From an uncultured Clostridia bacterium (lineage in GTDB: Bacteria; Bacillota; Clostridia; TANB77; CAG-508), in NCBI GenBank assembly GCA_949482135.1, contig CASYFC010000003.1:124001-188000 (forward strand): a stretch of 64,000 bases of DNA, given 5' to 3'. A model generated the notes under the pieces. That model was not told where the DNA came from, did not search any database, and saw only the letters and a list, made by a program, of their open reading frames with translations. Positions 17,714 to 26,570 of the stretch are shown here, piece after piece. The position numbers were made by a program, and so were the translations under genes. Each line of letters opens with the position of its first letter. Positions within the stretch are counted from its first letter, which is position 1.

Positions 17714-18643
17714 ATGGTTCAAGATGTATATATAATAGATAATAATAATGAACTAATTGAAAAACTAAGAGAAAGCTTTAAAAGAGAGCTTGATGAATAC
17801 AAGTTTAAGTCAGTTAAAACCTCTGAAATAGAGCTTGCTCTTAGAAATATTCCTGCTCTTATAATTATTGATGAAGATACTGCTGATGCAAATATAGTGG
17901 AATTTTGTAAATCAATTAGGTCAAATGAAGATAATAGTATTACGCCAATTATAGTAGTAAGTTCTAATAGAGATAAAGAACATGTAATTGATGTATTAAA
18001 AACAGATGTTGAATATTATATAAAAAAACCAATTAATGAAGAATATTTATATTATACAATAAAAAATATAGTTGGTTTGTTAACTAAAAATAGAAGAGTT
18101 AGTCCTCTTACAGGATTGCCTGGAAATGTTCAAATTCAGGCTGAGATGAAGAAAAGATTATTAAATAAAGAAACATTTGCAATTCTTTATTTCGACTTAG
18201 ATAATTTTAAGGCATATAATGATGTTTATGGATTTGCAAATGGTGATGAAATAATAAAATTTACGGCAAGAACAATAACCAAACATATACATCAAATACA
18301 AAATAGTGAGAATTTTGTTGGGCATGTTGGAGGAGATGATTTTGTTGCGATAATTAGTCAAGCTGATTATGATTCTGTTTGTCAAAATATTATTGCAGAG
18401 TTTGATAAATTTTCTCCTGGATTTTATAATGATGTAGATGTTGAAAGAGGATATGTTGAAGTAGCAAATCGCCGTGGAATAATAGAACAGTTTCCACTTA
18501 CTTCAATTTCAATTGCAGTACTTGAAATTGATTCAAAAATTTATAAAAATACATTAGAGATTGGAGAAATCGCAGGACAAGTAAAACATAAAGCTAAAGC
18601 AGTTTTAGGCAGTACATATGTAGTAAATAAAAGAAGATTTTAA
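17714..18643 (+). CDS. Receiver-GGDEF diguanylate cyclase
   Basis: 309 residues. Residues 1-125 form a response regulator receiver: acidic pocket DNNNE, phospho-acceptor in LIIIDEDT (about residue 53) and the conserved lysine in YIKKPINEEY. Residues 130-309 form a GGDEF domain opening SPLTGLPGN, with substrate site FDLDNFKAYNDVYGF and the signature GGDDF in place of GGDEF, a substitution usually compatible with activity. It would make the second messenger c-di-GMP when phosphorylated. No RxxD inhibitory site is seen just before GGDDF. No partner kinase is adjacent. The Ig-like surface protein upstream may be its co-regulated partner, by inference. Confidence 0.92.
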   Translation: MVQDVYIIDNNNELIEKLRESFKRELDEYKFKSVKTSEIELALRNIPALIIIDEDTADANIVEFCKSIRSNEDNSITPIIVVSSNRDKEHVIDVLKTDVEYYIKKPINEEYLYYTIKNIVGLLTKNRRVSPLTGLPGNVQIQAEMKKRLLNKETFAILYFDLDNFKAYNDVYGFANGDEIIKFTARTITKHIHQIQNSENFVGHVGGDDFVAIISQADYDSVCQNIIAEFDKFSPGFYNDVDVERGYVEVANRRGIIEQFPLTSISIAVLEIDSKIYKNTLEIGEIAGQVKHKAKAVLGSTYVVNKRRF

Positions 18644-18646
18644 GAA

Positions 18647-18688
18647 AACACAAGATCCCTTGATATTCAAGGGATTTTGTGTTATAAT
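18647..18688 (+). terminator. Terminator with embedded promoter
   Basis: AACACAAGATCCCTT (18647-18661) pairs with 18669-18683, one G-T pair. The same bases also hold a good promoter for the next gene: TTGATA (18660-18665) in the loop side, 17-base spacer, TATAAT (18683-18688). The hairpin ends the GGDEF gene while transcription restarts for the small membrane gene. Confidence 0.7.
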
Positions 18689-18739
18689 ATTAATCATACC
18701 TAGCTATAAAATCCAATTTAAGAAGAAAGGAATGTGCTT

Positions 18740-18979
18740 ATGAAACGGTTAATTGGTTTACTGTTACTCGTGGTTGCAATTGTTGGAGGAGTCTATGTTG
18801 GCGGTTGGCTGTTCTTTGTTAAGGCAATCGTGGACATAATTGAGGCAGTTAAGGCTGGTTTTGTGGCAATGGATATTGCCATAGCTATTGGAAAAATGGT
18901 TATTGGTATACCCATTGTGGAAATAATCGCCTTTGCCATAGGCTCAACTGGTATTGCCATGATGGTGTCCGGAGATTAA
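18740..18979 (+). CDS. Small GC-richer membrane protein
   Basis: 79 residues, almost entirely hydrophobic and glycine-rich, beginning MKRLIGLLLLVVAIVGG. Two or three membrane segments can be drawn (about 4-30, 40-58, 60-76). AAAGGA sits 8 bases before the ATG. Codons such as CTG, GGC, GCC and CGG make it stand out from its AT-rich neighbours. It has its own promoter and a strong terminator. No family recognised; a small phage or cargo protein is possible but unsupported. Confidence 0.65.
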   Translation: MKRLIGLLLLVVAIVGGVYVGGWLFFVKAIVDIIEAVKAGFVAMDIAIAIGKMVIGIPIVEIIAFAIGSTGIAMMVSGD

Positions 18980-18991
18980 TCTTATTTTGGT

Positions 18992-19038
18992 AAAGAGCCC
19001 TCTCAAATTCTAGAAATAGTTTTTGAGAGGGCTCTTTT
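18992..19038 (+). terminator. Intrinsic terminator
   Basis: A 15-bp stem (AAGAGCCCTCTCAAA with its complement from 19022), loop of about 14 bases, then TTTT; ends the small membrane gene. Confidence 0.9.
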
Positions 19039-19134
19039 GTATTGAGATAAATATAAAAACTATGGTTTATTCTTTACTTTTATACATAAATAAGTATATA
19101 ATATATTTTAAGTAAATAATGGAGAATGAAAGAA

Positions 19135-20424
19135 ATGTTTAGAAACAAAAGAACGTATTTAATTCCAATAATAGGATTTGCATTTATAATTCTAGTAGCT
19201 TCAATAATTTTAACATTACCAATATGTAATTATAAAGAAATTTCATTTAGAGATGCTTTATTTACAGCTACATCAGGACTTACTACAACAGGATTTACAA
19301 AGGGACCATTGGTAGAACAATTTAATTTTGGAGGACAACTTATACTTGCAATGTTAATGGAAATAGGAGCAATGGGATTTATAATATTTGTATCTTATTT
19401 TTGGAGTATAAAAAACAAAAAAATCAAGATGTCAGATATATTAGTAATAAATGATAATATTAGCAGTGATAGTTATGGTCAAATTAAAGAACATTCTTTA
19501 TTTATAGGAAAACTTATGCTCGAAGTACAAACTGTAGGGATTATATTACTTTCCATAAAGTTTATTCCTTTAATGGGATTTTTTAAAGGTTTATGGTATA
19601 GTATTTTTCATACAATATCAGCATTTAGTAATACAGGATTTGATTTATTTAATGGACATAGCTTAAGAGCTTTCGCAAATGATATTTATATTCAAGTAGT
19701 ATTAATAATTTTAATGATATTAGGTAGTATAGGTATTCTTGTAATAGAAGACTTAAAAAAGAACAGAAAAGGAAAATTAAGTAAATTAAAGTTACAAACT
19801 AAAATTATTTTAACTTATTCAATAGGTCTTTTATTATTTCCAATGATTGTTATGAAGCTATTAGAACCTAATATAAGTATATTAAATAGTTTATTTATGT
19901 CTGCTACTTCACGTTCAACTGGTTTTTCTGTTGTAGACTTAGCAAACTTTACATTTGAAAGTAAATTTATATTAATTATTTTAATGTTTATTGGTGGATC
20001 ACCAACATCGACCTCAGGTGGTGTAAAGATAGTAACAGTTGCTATTTTGATTTCAACAATTATAGCTACATTAAAAGGAAAAAATGAAACTGTTATGTTT
20101 TGGAAACAAATACCAAATTCTTCTATAAGGAGAGCATTTACAATATTTACTTTATTTGCACTAATAGTTGTTATAGCATGTACAATTTTTTATCATTATA
20201 ATCCAATTAATCTACTTAATATTGTATTTGAAGCAGTATCAGCTATTAGTAACACTGGGTTAACTATAACAGAATATAGTACAATTAATATAATAGGTGA
20301 AAATATTTTATTATTATTAATGTTTATAGGTAGAGTGAGTCCATTATCATTAGTATTAGTATTTATAAATGAAAATAGAAAAGATAAATATATAGAATAT
20401 CCAAGTGAAAATGTAATATTATAA
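19135..20424 (+). CDS. KtrB/TrkH-type potassium transporter subunit
   Basis: 429 residues, integral membrane. Four M1-P-M2 repeats are visible through their filter segments: TSGLTTTGFT, SAFSNTGFDLF, SRSTGFSVV and AISNTGLTIT, each carrying the conserved glycine. A flexible loop GGSPTSTSGGVK lies between repeats 3 and 4, as in KtrB. It would import K+ (often Na+-coupled) with a cytoplasmic RCK subunit, encoded 20 bases downstream. The ATG at 19135 is preferred to 19126, which is too near GGAG. Confidence 0.93.
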   Translation: MFRNKRTYLIPIIGFAFIILVASIILTLPICNYKEISFRDALFTATSGLTTTGFTKGPLVEQFNFGGQLILAMLMEIGAMGFIIFVSYFWSIKNKKIKMSDILVINDNISSDSYGQIKEHSLFIGKLMLEVQTVGIILLSIKFIPLMGFFKGLWYSIFHTISAFSNTGFDLFNGHSLRAFANDIYIQVVLIILMILGSIGILVIEDLKKNRKGKLSKLKLQTKIILTYSIGLLLFPMIVMKLLEPNISILNSLFMSATSRSTGFSVVDLANFTFESKFILIILMFIGGSPTSTSGGVKIVTVAILISTIIATLKGKNETVMFWKQIPNSSIRRAFTIFTLFALIVVIACTIFYHYNPINLLNIVFEAVSAISNTGLTITEYSTINIIGENILLLLMFIGRVSPLSLVLVFINENRKDKYIEYPSENVIL

Positions 20425-20444
20425 TTAAAGGAGAATAAATTTTA

Positions 20445-20855
20445 ATGAAAAAACAATGTGTAATAGTTGGTTTAGGAAAATATGGAATGAGTATAGCCAA
20501 AAAGTTATCAGACTCAAAAGTTGAAGTATTAGCTATAGATAATGATATAAAAGTAGTAGAAAGGGTTAGTAACTATGTTACTAAAGCTATTTGTATAGAT
20601 GTAACTTCAGAAGAAGCATGGAGCAAATTGCCATTAAAAGATTTTGATGTTGGAGTTGTTGGATTTGGTGAAAATGTAACAGCGAGTATATTATCTTGTA
20701 TGGCATTACAAGAGGCAGGAGTAAAATACATAATTGCTAAAGCAGGAGATAGATATCATAGGCAAGTTTTAAATAAATTAAATATTGATGAAGTTGTTTT
20801 TCCAGAGGAATTTGTTGGAGAATTAACAGCAAAACAAATTCTTGAAATGGAATAA
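20445..20855 (+). CDS. KtrA-like RCK_N subunit lacking RCK_C
   Basis: 136 residues forming only the nucleotide-binding RCK_N (TrkA_N) domain: GLGKYGMSIAKKL for the dinucleotide loop, LAIDND at the end of strand 2, and AKAGDRYHRQVL. It would gate the KtrB-like channel in response to ATP/ADP or NAD(H). Family members such as B. subtilis KtrA have about 220 residues with a C-terminal RCK_C domain that binds c-di-AMP. That domain is absent; the stop is clean and the next gene starts 17 bases on, so this looks like a genuine short form. Confidence 0.9.
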   Translation: MKKQCVIVGLGKYGMSIAKKLSDSKVEVLAIDNDIKVVERVSNYVTKAICIDVTSEEAWSKLPLKDFDVGVVGFGENVTASILSCMALQEAGVKYIIAKAGDRYHRQVLNKLNIDEVVFPEEFVGELTAKQILEME

Positions 20856-20872
20856 AAATTAGGAGGAAAAAT

Positions 20873-21394
20873 ATGAGTGAAAAAATAGTAGGAGCAATGA
20901 TAGGAGCTTTTGGTGGCTTAACTTCTATTGCTTATGGAAAAGAAATATTAGTATTTATTATATCATTATTACCAATTCTTGAACTTAGAGGTGGATTATT
21001 AGCAGCAGCTTTAATAGGATTAGATCCAATAAAAAGTTATATAATTAGTATTGTTGGAAATGTATTACCAGTTCCATTTATATTATTGTTAATTACAAAA
21101 ATATTGGCTTGGATGAGAGAAAGTAAAGTTAAATTATTTAATAAAGTTGCAAATTGGTTAGATGAAAAAGTAGAAAAACATAAAGGACAAATTGAAAAAT
21201 TTGGATATTTAGGTGTAATATTATTTGTTGGTATTCCACTTCCTGGAACTGGAGCGTGGACGGGTTCATTAATTGCTTCTGTTCTTAATATGGATAGAAA
21301 GAAAACATTTTTAGCGGTTATGCTTGGAATTTTTATGGCAAGTATTATTATGATGTTAGTATCTTTTGGATTTCTTGCTAATATAATTCATTAA
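20873..21394 (+). CDS. Small multidrug export family membrane protein
   Basis: 173 residues matching the Sm_multidrug_ex family (PF06695) by the LELRGGLLAAALIGLDP and GNVLPVPFI segments and the PLPGTGAWTGSLIA segment in the second half. Four to five membrane helices. Despite the family name, transport substrates are not well established. GGAGG precedes the ATG. It closes the operon with the K+ uptake genes and ends in a terminator. Confidence 0.8.
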   Translation: MSEKIVGAMIGAFGGLTSIAYGKEILVFIISLLPILELRGGLLAAALIGLDPIKSYIISIVGNVLPVPFILLLITKILAWMRESKVKLFNKVANWLDEKVEKHKGQIEKFGYLGVILFVGIPLPGTGAWTGSLIASVLNMDRKKTFLAVMLGIFMASIIMMLVSFGFLANIIH

Positions 21395-21437
21395 TAAATT
21401 TTTTTAACTGTTAAAGATTGAAGAATATAAGTTTTAT

Positions 21438-21469
21438 AAAATGAGGGTCAAATGGATCCTCATTTTTTT
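21438..21469 (+). terminator. Intrinsic terminator
   Basis: AAATGAGG (21439-21446) pairs with CCTCATTT (21458-21465), followed by a T-run. Confidence 0.82.
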
Positions 21470-21482
21470 GTATTATTAATAC

Positions 21483-21511
21483 TTGAATTGTTTTTTACAA
21501 CATAGTATAAT
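21483..21511 (+). promoter_or_regulatory. Promoter upstream of the orphan 301-residue gene
   Basis: TTGAAT (21483-21488), 17-base spacer, TATAAT (21506-21511). It implies a leader of about 120 bases; a weak hairpin ATTGATG..CATAAT lies in it. Confidence 0.55.
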
Positions 21512-21640
21512 AAAATTGATGTTTTATATATCATAATTTTACCTTATGTGTTCATAGCATAATATGAATAAAATAGGTATACGTAGACACAAATCAGTTT
21601 TGTTACAGTCAAAAAAAATACAATATGGAGGTAATGACAT

Positions 21641-22546
21641 ATGGCTAAAACGATTGAAGAATTTGGTGTGAATAAGAAGATGCTGGAGCGGTTAACCTGG
21701 AAATCTACGTTTGCTAATTATATCAGCAAGCTGGTCGGGTATCCTATGAGCAAAGAGCATGTGCACTCTGACAAGAATGGATGGGATTATTTCGTGACGT
21801 CAAAGAGTCTTATGCCCAACTGTCCGCTTTTACTGGTGCATCATACGGGGTCTCTTATGGCCATTATTCCCCATAAGGACTACATGGAGCTAGAAAATGG
21901 GGAAGTATATCCTCTTGCATACATTGCTAGCGCTCAATGGTGTTATGGCAAGTATTCTGGAGGAGAAGATGTGAAAACAGGTATTTTCTGGCAACCGCTT
22001 GAAAGTAGGGAGGGAATTTGTGATTCTGAAAAGATCAGTAGGTTCCTGAATCAGATTGGAAGAATTCAAATTCATCCTGAGGACTACCGCCAGAAGCTTT
22101 TTGTGGCAATGGAGGATCGTATAAGAGAAGAGTTAGAGCTTGAGGTGAGAGCCTTCATGAGTTACAATGGCGAAAATGCACTTTTAATTGCTAATCCAAA
22201 TAAAAGAGATATGGTAACATGCTATTTGCCAGCAATTCTGCTTAATGATATTCTCTATCATCCAGGTGAGAGAGAATGGACAGAGTTTGCAGAAAGTTTC
22301 ACATTTGAGTTGGGAGTTACCAACAATAAGAAGAGGTATATTATTCCAGACAACTATGTAGGAAACCGGGCCGAGTTCTGCCGTAAAATGTGGAGAAAGC
22401 TTGGATTTTCTAATCGTTGGTACGATAGCCAGCCGATTGAAGTTAAAGAGAAAAGACATGCGCATCGTCACACACATCATCATGAACGTAATGGAGAAGG
22501 CTTTGCAGTCTTCGGATTTATGAAGAAGTTTCTTCCGAAGAAATAA
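21641..22546 (+). CDS. Orphan GC-richer protein, unknown function
   Basis: 301 residues from an ATG after GGAGG. No membrane segment or signal peptide. The sequence is globular (WKSTFANYISKLVGYPM near the start, several Trp and Tyr), and the C-terminus carries a histidine cluster AHRHTHHHE near residue 280 that may bind metal, followed by a basic hydrophobic tail GFMKKFLPKK. Codon use is markedly GC-richer than the flanking genes. It has its own promoter and terminator. I do not recognise the family. Horizontal acquisition is inferred from composition. Confidence 0.7.
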   Translation: MAKTIEEFGVNKKMLERLTWKSTFANYISKLVGYPMSKEHVHSDKNGWDYFVTSKSLMPNCPLLLVHHTGSLMAIIPHKDYMELENGEVYPLAYIASAQWCYGKYSGGEDVKTGIFWQPLESREGICDSEKISRFLNQIGRIQIHPEDYRQKLFVAMEDRIREELELEVRAFMSYNGENALLIANPNKRDMVTCYLPAILLNDILYHPGEREWTEFAESFTFELGVTNNKKRYIIPDNYVGNRAEFCRKMWRKLGFSNRWYDSQPIEVKEKRHAHRHTHHHERNGEGFAVFGFMKKFLPKK

Positions 22547-22569
22547 GCAAGGTGGAAGTGTCAACGTGG

Positions 22570-22603
22570 GAGAGGGGATCTGAATTGGTCACCTCTCTTT
22601 CTT
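22570..22603 (+). terminator. Intrinsic terminator
   Basis: GAGAGG (22570-22575) pairs with CCTCTC (22592-22597), extended by GATC/GGTC past one mismatch, then TTTCTT. Ends the orphan gene. Confidence 0.72.
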
Positions 22604-22677
22604 CTAAAATACCCTTAGCTTGAAATGTTAATAAGAATATGTTATTATAATATATATTAAAAAGAAAGAGGTAAGTC

Positions 22678-23214
22678 ATGACAAAAAAAGAAAAAAAATT
22701 TGAAGACTACTTTAAAATAATAAAACATAAAATACCATATTGGGATGAATTGCCAGAAATAGATTTATATATGGATCAGGTAATTGCTTTAATGGATAAA
22801 TATTTATCATTTCATAAAACAGATGAAAACTCTGTAATTGTTACTCACTCAATGATAAATAACTATGTAAAATTAGGAATTATGCCAGCTCCTGTGAAGA
22901 AAAAGTATTCGAGAGAACATATCGCATATTTAATAATGATATGCACATTAAAACAATGTTTACCTATTTCAGAAATAAAACATTTAATTAATTTAAGAAT
23001 TCAAAGAACATCAGTAGAAGAAACATTAAACTTTTTTAGTAATTTATATGACTCAACATTTAATACAGTTATTGCTATTGGAAAAAAATTTAGTTTAAAA
23101 GAAGCTGCTGATGATGAATTTCTTTCAGATACAGCTTTATATATGGCAATAGGATCAAGTGCAAGTAAATATATTGCATCACAAATATCTGAAATTAATA
23201 AAGAAAAAAAGTAA
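22678..23214 (+). CDS. DUF1836 putative regulator
   Basis: 178 residues. The segment SMINNYVKLGIMPAPVKKKY followed by SREHIAYLIMICTLKQ is the DUF1836 signature, reminiscent of a MerR-like winged helix with an HTH and a strand turn. Such proteins are common in Clostridia and are presumed DNA-binding, without known targets. AAGAGGT precedes the ATG. It is monocistronic, ended by a strong terminator, and lies directly upstream of the pilus locus; a regulatory link to that locus is only a positional guess. Confidence 0.82.
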   Translation: MTKKEKKFEDYFKIIKHKIPYWDELPEIDLYMDQVIALMDKYLSFHKTDENSVIVTHSMINNYVKLGIMPAPVKKKYSREHIAYLIMICTLKQCLPISEIKHLINLRIQRTSVEETLNFFSNLYDSTFNTVIAIGKKFSLKEAADDEFLSDTALYMAIGSSASKYIASQISEINKEKK

Positions 23215-23229
23215 TATCAGAATAAATTA

Positions 23230-23275
23230 AAAAGACTTAGAAATCAATTTCTATTTGGTTTCTAAGTCTTTTTTT
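23230..23275 (+). terminator. Intrinsic terminator
   Basis: AAGACTTAGAAA (23232-23243) pairs perfectly with TTTCTAAGTCTT (23259-23270), followed by a T-run. Confidence 0.9.
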
Positions 23276-23395
23276 ACTGTTTTTAAAAGACTTATTTTAC
23301 CTTTTTAAACAGAAATTTCCATGTAAAACTTAATAAAAAAGTTTTAATATAATATTAGATATAATTATTAAAATATCTAAAAGAGGTATTAGAAT

Positions 23396-26300
23396 ATGCA
23401 AAAGAAAAGTAAATTATTGAAAAAGGTAACTTTAGTTATATTTCTTATAATTATCATACTTTTTAGTACAATTCAATATAATTTCGAGATAAGAGGCAGG
23501 CCTTATAATGCAAAAGTAGTGCAAGCAATGGCTTCAAAAGCACTTAATAGGCCCTCAAATGGAAGTGAAATAAGTATTAATAAAGTTGATAGCCAAACAA
23601 AAGAACCATTAGAAAATGTTGAATTTGAATTAACACCAATAGAAGAAAACATTACAGATGATTTAACACCATTAATCAAATATGTAGTTAGATACTGGAA
23701 TTCAGGTCGTAGGATAAGTTCACAGATTTGCTATGGGGAGTCAGATGTAACTATAACAGACTGTAACTTAGAAAATCTAAAAGGTTGGGCAACTGAGGAG
23801 AATTCAAATAAAGTATCAATCTTACCCAAAGATATTATTCATGTAAATCAAGATATAGACCTTTATGCAGTAAAATATGAACTAGATATATTTGATAAAG
23901 AATTAATAAAAGATAAGTCTGAATTACCATCAAATACACCAGAAACATTACCAATGATAACATATGTAGGATATGAGGGTAAAGTCGAATTTTCGGAAGT
24001 TGCTTCAAAAGTAACACTATTATATAAATTAACAGCAATAGGAGAACCTGGATTTAAATATCGAATTACAGATGAAGGGGCAGAATATGCTTTTGGTGAT
24101 CCATTAAATGGAACAATTCCCGAAAGTGGTGAGATAAATTGCTATGTTACAAAAACATTCTTACCAACAGATATAAACTCTGAAGGAAATTTAAGAAATA
24201 CAGCTCGTATAAGTCCAGGTATAAGTGATACTAGTAGTTCATCATCAACAGCAATTATTCCTGCAGAAGATAATAGTCCAACTTATACTGTTACATATTC
24301 TGATGGTACACCAGATGGCTCTGTATTTGGAGAAAAAAATTTTTCTGGAATCAAATTTGGACAAAATACACCTGAATTTACAGAAAGTTTAACTAGAGAA
24401 GGATATGAATTTATATGTTGGACACCTCCATTAAATGAAACAGTTAAAGAGGATATTATATATATTGCTACATGGATAAAACGTGCAGAGCTAGTAGTAT
24501 ACATAGTGCCCAAAGTACTTGAAGCTAATGTTGGAGATACAATTTTATGGGATGTAGAAATACATAACAGCAATTGGGCAGATACCAATAATGTAAAACT
24601 AGAGCTTAAATTAAATGATGGAAATATGATATATACACAAGAAAACATAGCTTTAAAAGCTGGAGAGTTATTTAAAACAACAGTTGAATATGTTGTTTCA
24701 GAAGATGATGCTGGTAAAACATTAAAATGTAATGCAAAAATTACAGATTATGCTGATGAATCAAAAACTGCAAAACCACTAACATGTTCAGGCTCTCATA
24801 ATAGAGGTATAGTGATTGGAGGAGCTGAATCTAGATTAAGTACAGTAACATCTCTAAGTAAATCGTCACCTCTATTAAAGTCTTTTAATACTGAAAGAGC
24901 AATAAATAGAGATGAATACTTAAATAATTATACATTCGTAAAAGATAAAAACGGTGTATATAAGTCAAATAATCAAGGAATATCAAGTTCAGAAGCAGTA
25001 TCATATATACCAATAGATTTAAGTAATTATACAGGGAGCTATGCAATTAAAATTAATGCTAGAATTTCATGTGAACAAAATTATGATTATGGGTTTGTAC
25101 GAATAACTGAAGATATAGGAAATGGAATTAATTATGCAGATATGTCAAGAGAGATTATTAATATAACAGGAATAACTGAAGACGAAGATTATATGGCAAT
25201 ATTAGAAGCAGGAAAAAAGTACAATATAATTTTTGGATACTTAAAAGATAGCAGTATGGATAATGGGGAAGATACCTTTTATATTAATAGTGTAAAATTA
25301 GTTTTTAACTCAGAAGGAATTACAGATAAAATTAATTTAAAAACTGATAGTACAGGAAAAATAGTAACTAATATTCCTGATGGAAGATATATTTTAACAG
25401 AAACAAAATCACAAGAAGGGTATAAAATTTTGGAATATCCAATTACTATAGAAGTTATAAATAATGAAATTAAGATATTAGAAAATAAAAATTTAGAAAG
25501 TATTACAATATCAAATAATAATGAAATAACAATAGAAAATATAACTTGTAGAGTAATTGTACATTATTACTTAAAAAATAGTGATGGTGAATATACAAAA
25601 GATAAATTAAAAGATGATGAAATAAAAAAAGGAATAGAAGGAACAGAATACAAGATAGAGCCATTACTTACTATAGAAAAAGATGGAATAATTTACGAAT
25701 TAGAATATGAAATACAAGATGGAGTAAAAAAATATATAACACCAGAAGAAGAAAATGGAATTTTTAGAAAGGAGGATATAAATGTAAATTATTATTATCA
25801 AGCTAAAAAGCAAATAGTAACAAATAAAGTATGGGTAGACAATGATGATATTTTAGGAATAAGACCAGATTCTATAAATGTAAAATTAACTGCAACAGTA
25901 GAAAATGAAAATGGTGAAGTAATAGAGCATCCTATAGAAAATGTAAATACTATAGTTACTTTAAGAAGTAAAAATGGAAATGATAATGGAGATAATTGGA
26001 CATATGAATGGGTAAACCTAGACTCTTATGATGAGAATGGGAATGAAATAATGTATATGGTAGAAGAAATAGAAGTACCAAAGGAATACTATAGTGTAGG
26101 ATCATTTATTGATTATGAACATTTTGAAATAACTAATTATAAATACGGAAGTATTAAAATTATAAAAGTAGATAGCAAAGATAATAATATAAAACTTGGA
26201 GGAGCAGAGTTTAAATTAGAAAAAATAGTAGAAAATAATGGAGAAATTAATATAGACGAAAATTTTGAACCTATAGTTTTAATAACTAAAACAGAAGAAG

Positions 26301-26554
26301 AAACCTTAGGTGAAGCAAGTTGTGAAAATTTAGAATATGGAAAATATAGATTAACAGAAACAAAAGCACCTAATGGATATAGTATACAAAAGAAACCTAT
26401 TGATATTGAAATAACAGAAATTACTCCAGATTATGTGGGTGAAGTTATAAATAAGGAAAAAACAGTATTACCAGACACTGGTGGAACTGGAAGTATAGTT
26501 TTAACAATGCTTGGAGTATTTTGTATAGCAATAGCAATTAGAATTAAAGAATAA
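23396..26554 (+). CDS. Large LPxTG surface adhesin / ancillary pilin
   Basis: 1052 residues. N-terminal signal segment (about 10-27). Domains in order: a SpaA/Cna_B-like segment starting SEISINKVDSQTKEPLENV (about 57); an InlB B-like repeat near 297-360 (REGYEFICWTPPL); a repeat-like beta domain (VGDTILWDVEIHNSN) near 380; a MucBP-like region near 717; a Cna_B domain from about 807 (NKVWVDNDD); a final SpaA domain from about 917 (SIKIIKVDSKDN). Sorting signal LPDTG near 1025, then a hydrophobic stretch and basic tail. It would be linked to the wall or pilus by the sortases downstream, probably as tip or accessory pilin. TATAAT lies at 23348-23353. Confidence 0.88.
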   Translation: MQKKSKLLKKVTLVIFLIIIILFSTIQYNFEIRGRPYNAKVVQAMASKALNRPSNGSEISINKVDSQTKEPLENVEFELTPIEENITDDLTPLIKYVVRYWNSGRRISSQICYGESDVTITDCNLENLKGWATEENSNKVSILPKDIIHVNQDIDLYAVKYELDIFDKELIKDKSELPSNTPETLPMITYVGYEGKVEFSEVASKVTLLYKLTAIGEPGFKYRITDEGAEYAFGDPLNGTIPESGEINCYVTKTFLPTDINSEGNLRNTARISPGISDTSSSSSTAIIPAEDNSPTYTVTYSDGTPDGSVFGEKNFSGIKFGQNTPEFTESLTREGYEFICWTPPLNETVKEDIIYIATWIKRAELVVYIVPKVLEANVGDTILWDVEIHNSNWADTNNVKLELKLNDGNMIYTQENIALKAGELFKTTVEYVVSEDDAGKTLKCNAKITDYADESKTAKPLTCSGSHNRGIVIGGAESRLSTVTSLSKSSPLLKSFNTERAINRDEYLNNYTFVKDKNGVYKSNNQGISSSEAVSYIPIDLSNYTGSYAIKINARISCEQNYDYGFVRITEDIGNGINYADMSREIINITGITEDEDYMAILEAGKKYNIIFGYLKDSSMDNGEDTFYINSVKLVFNSEGITDKINLKTDSTGKIVTNIPDGRYILTETKSQEGYKILEYPITIEVINNEIKILENKNLESITISNNNEITIENITCRVIVHYYLKNSDGEYTKDKLKDDEIKKGIEGTEYKIEPLLTIEKDGIIYELEYEIQDGVKKYITPEEENGIFRKEDINVNYYYQAKKQIVTNKVWVDNDDILGIRPDSINVKLTATVENENGEVIEHPIENVNTIVTLRSKNGNDNGDNWTYEWVNLDSYDENGNEIMYMVEEIEVPKEYYSVGSFIDYEHFEITNYKYGSIKIIKVDSKDNNIKLGGAEFKLEKIVENNGEINIDENFEPIVLITKTEEETLGEASCENLEYGKYRLTETKAPNGYSIQKKPIDIEITEITPDYVGEVINKEKTVLPDTGGTGSIVLTMLGVFCIAIAIRIKE

Positions 26555-26570
26555 GAAAGGACAAAAGAAT

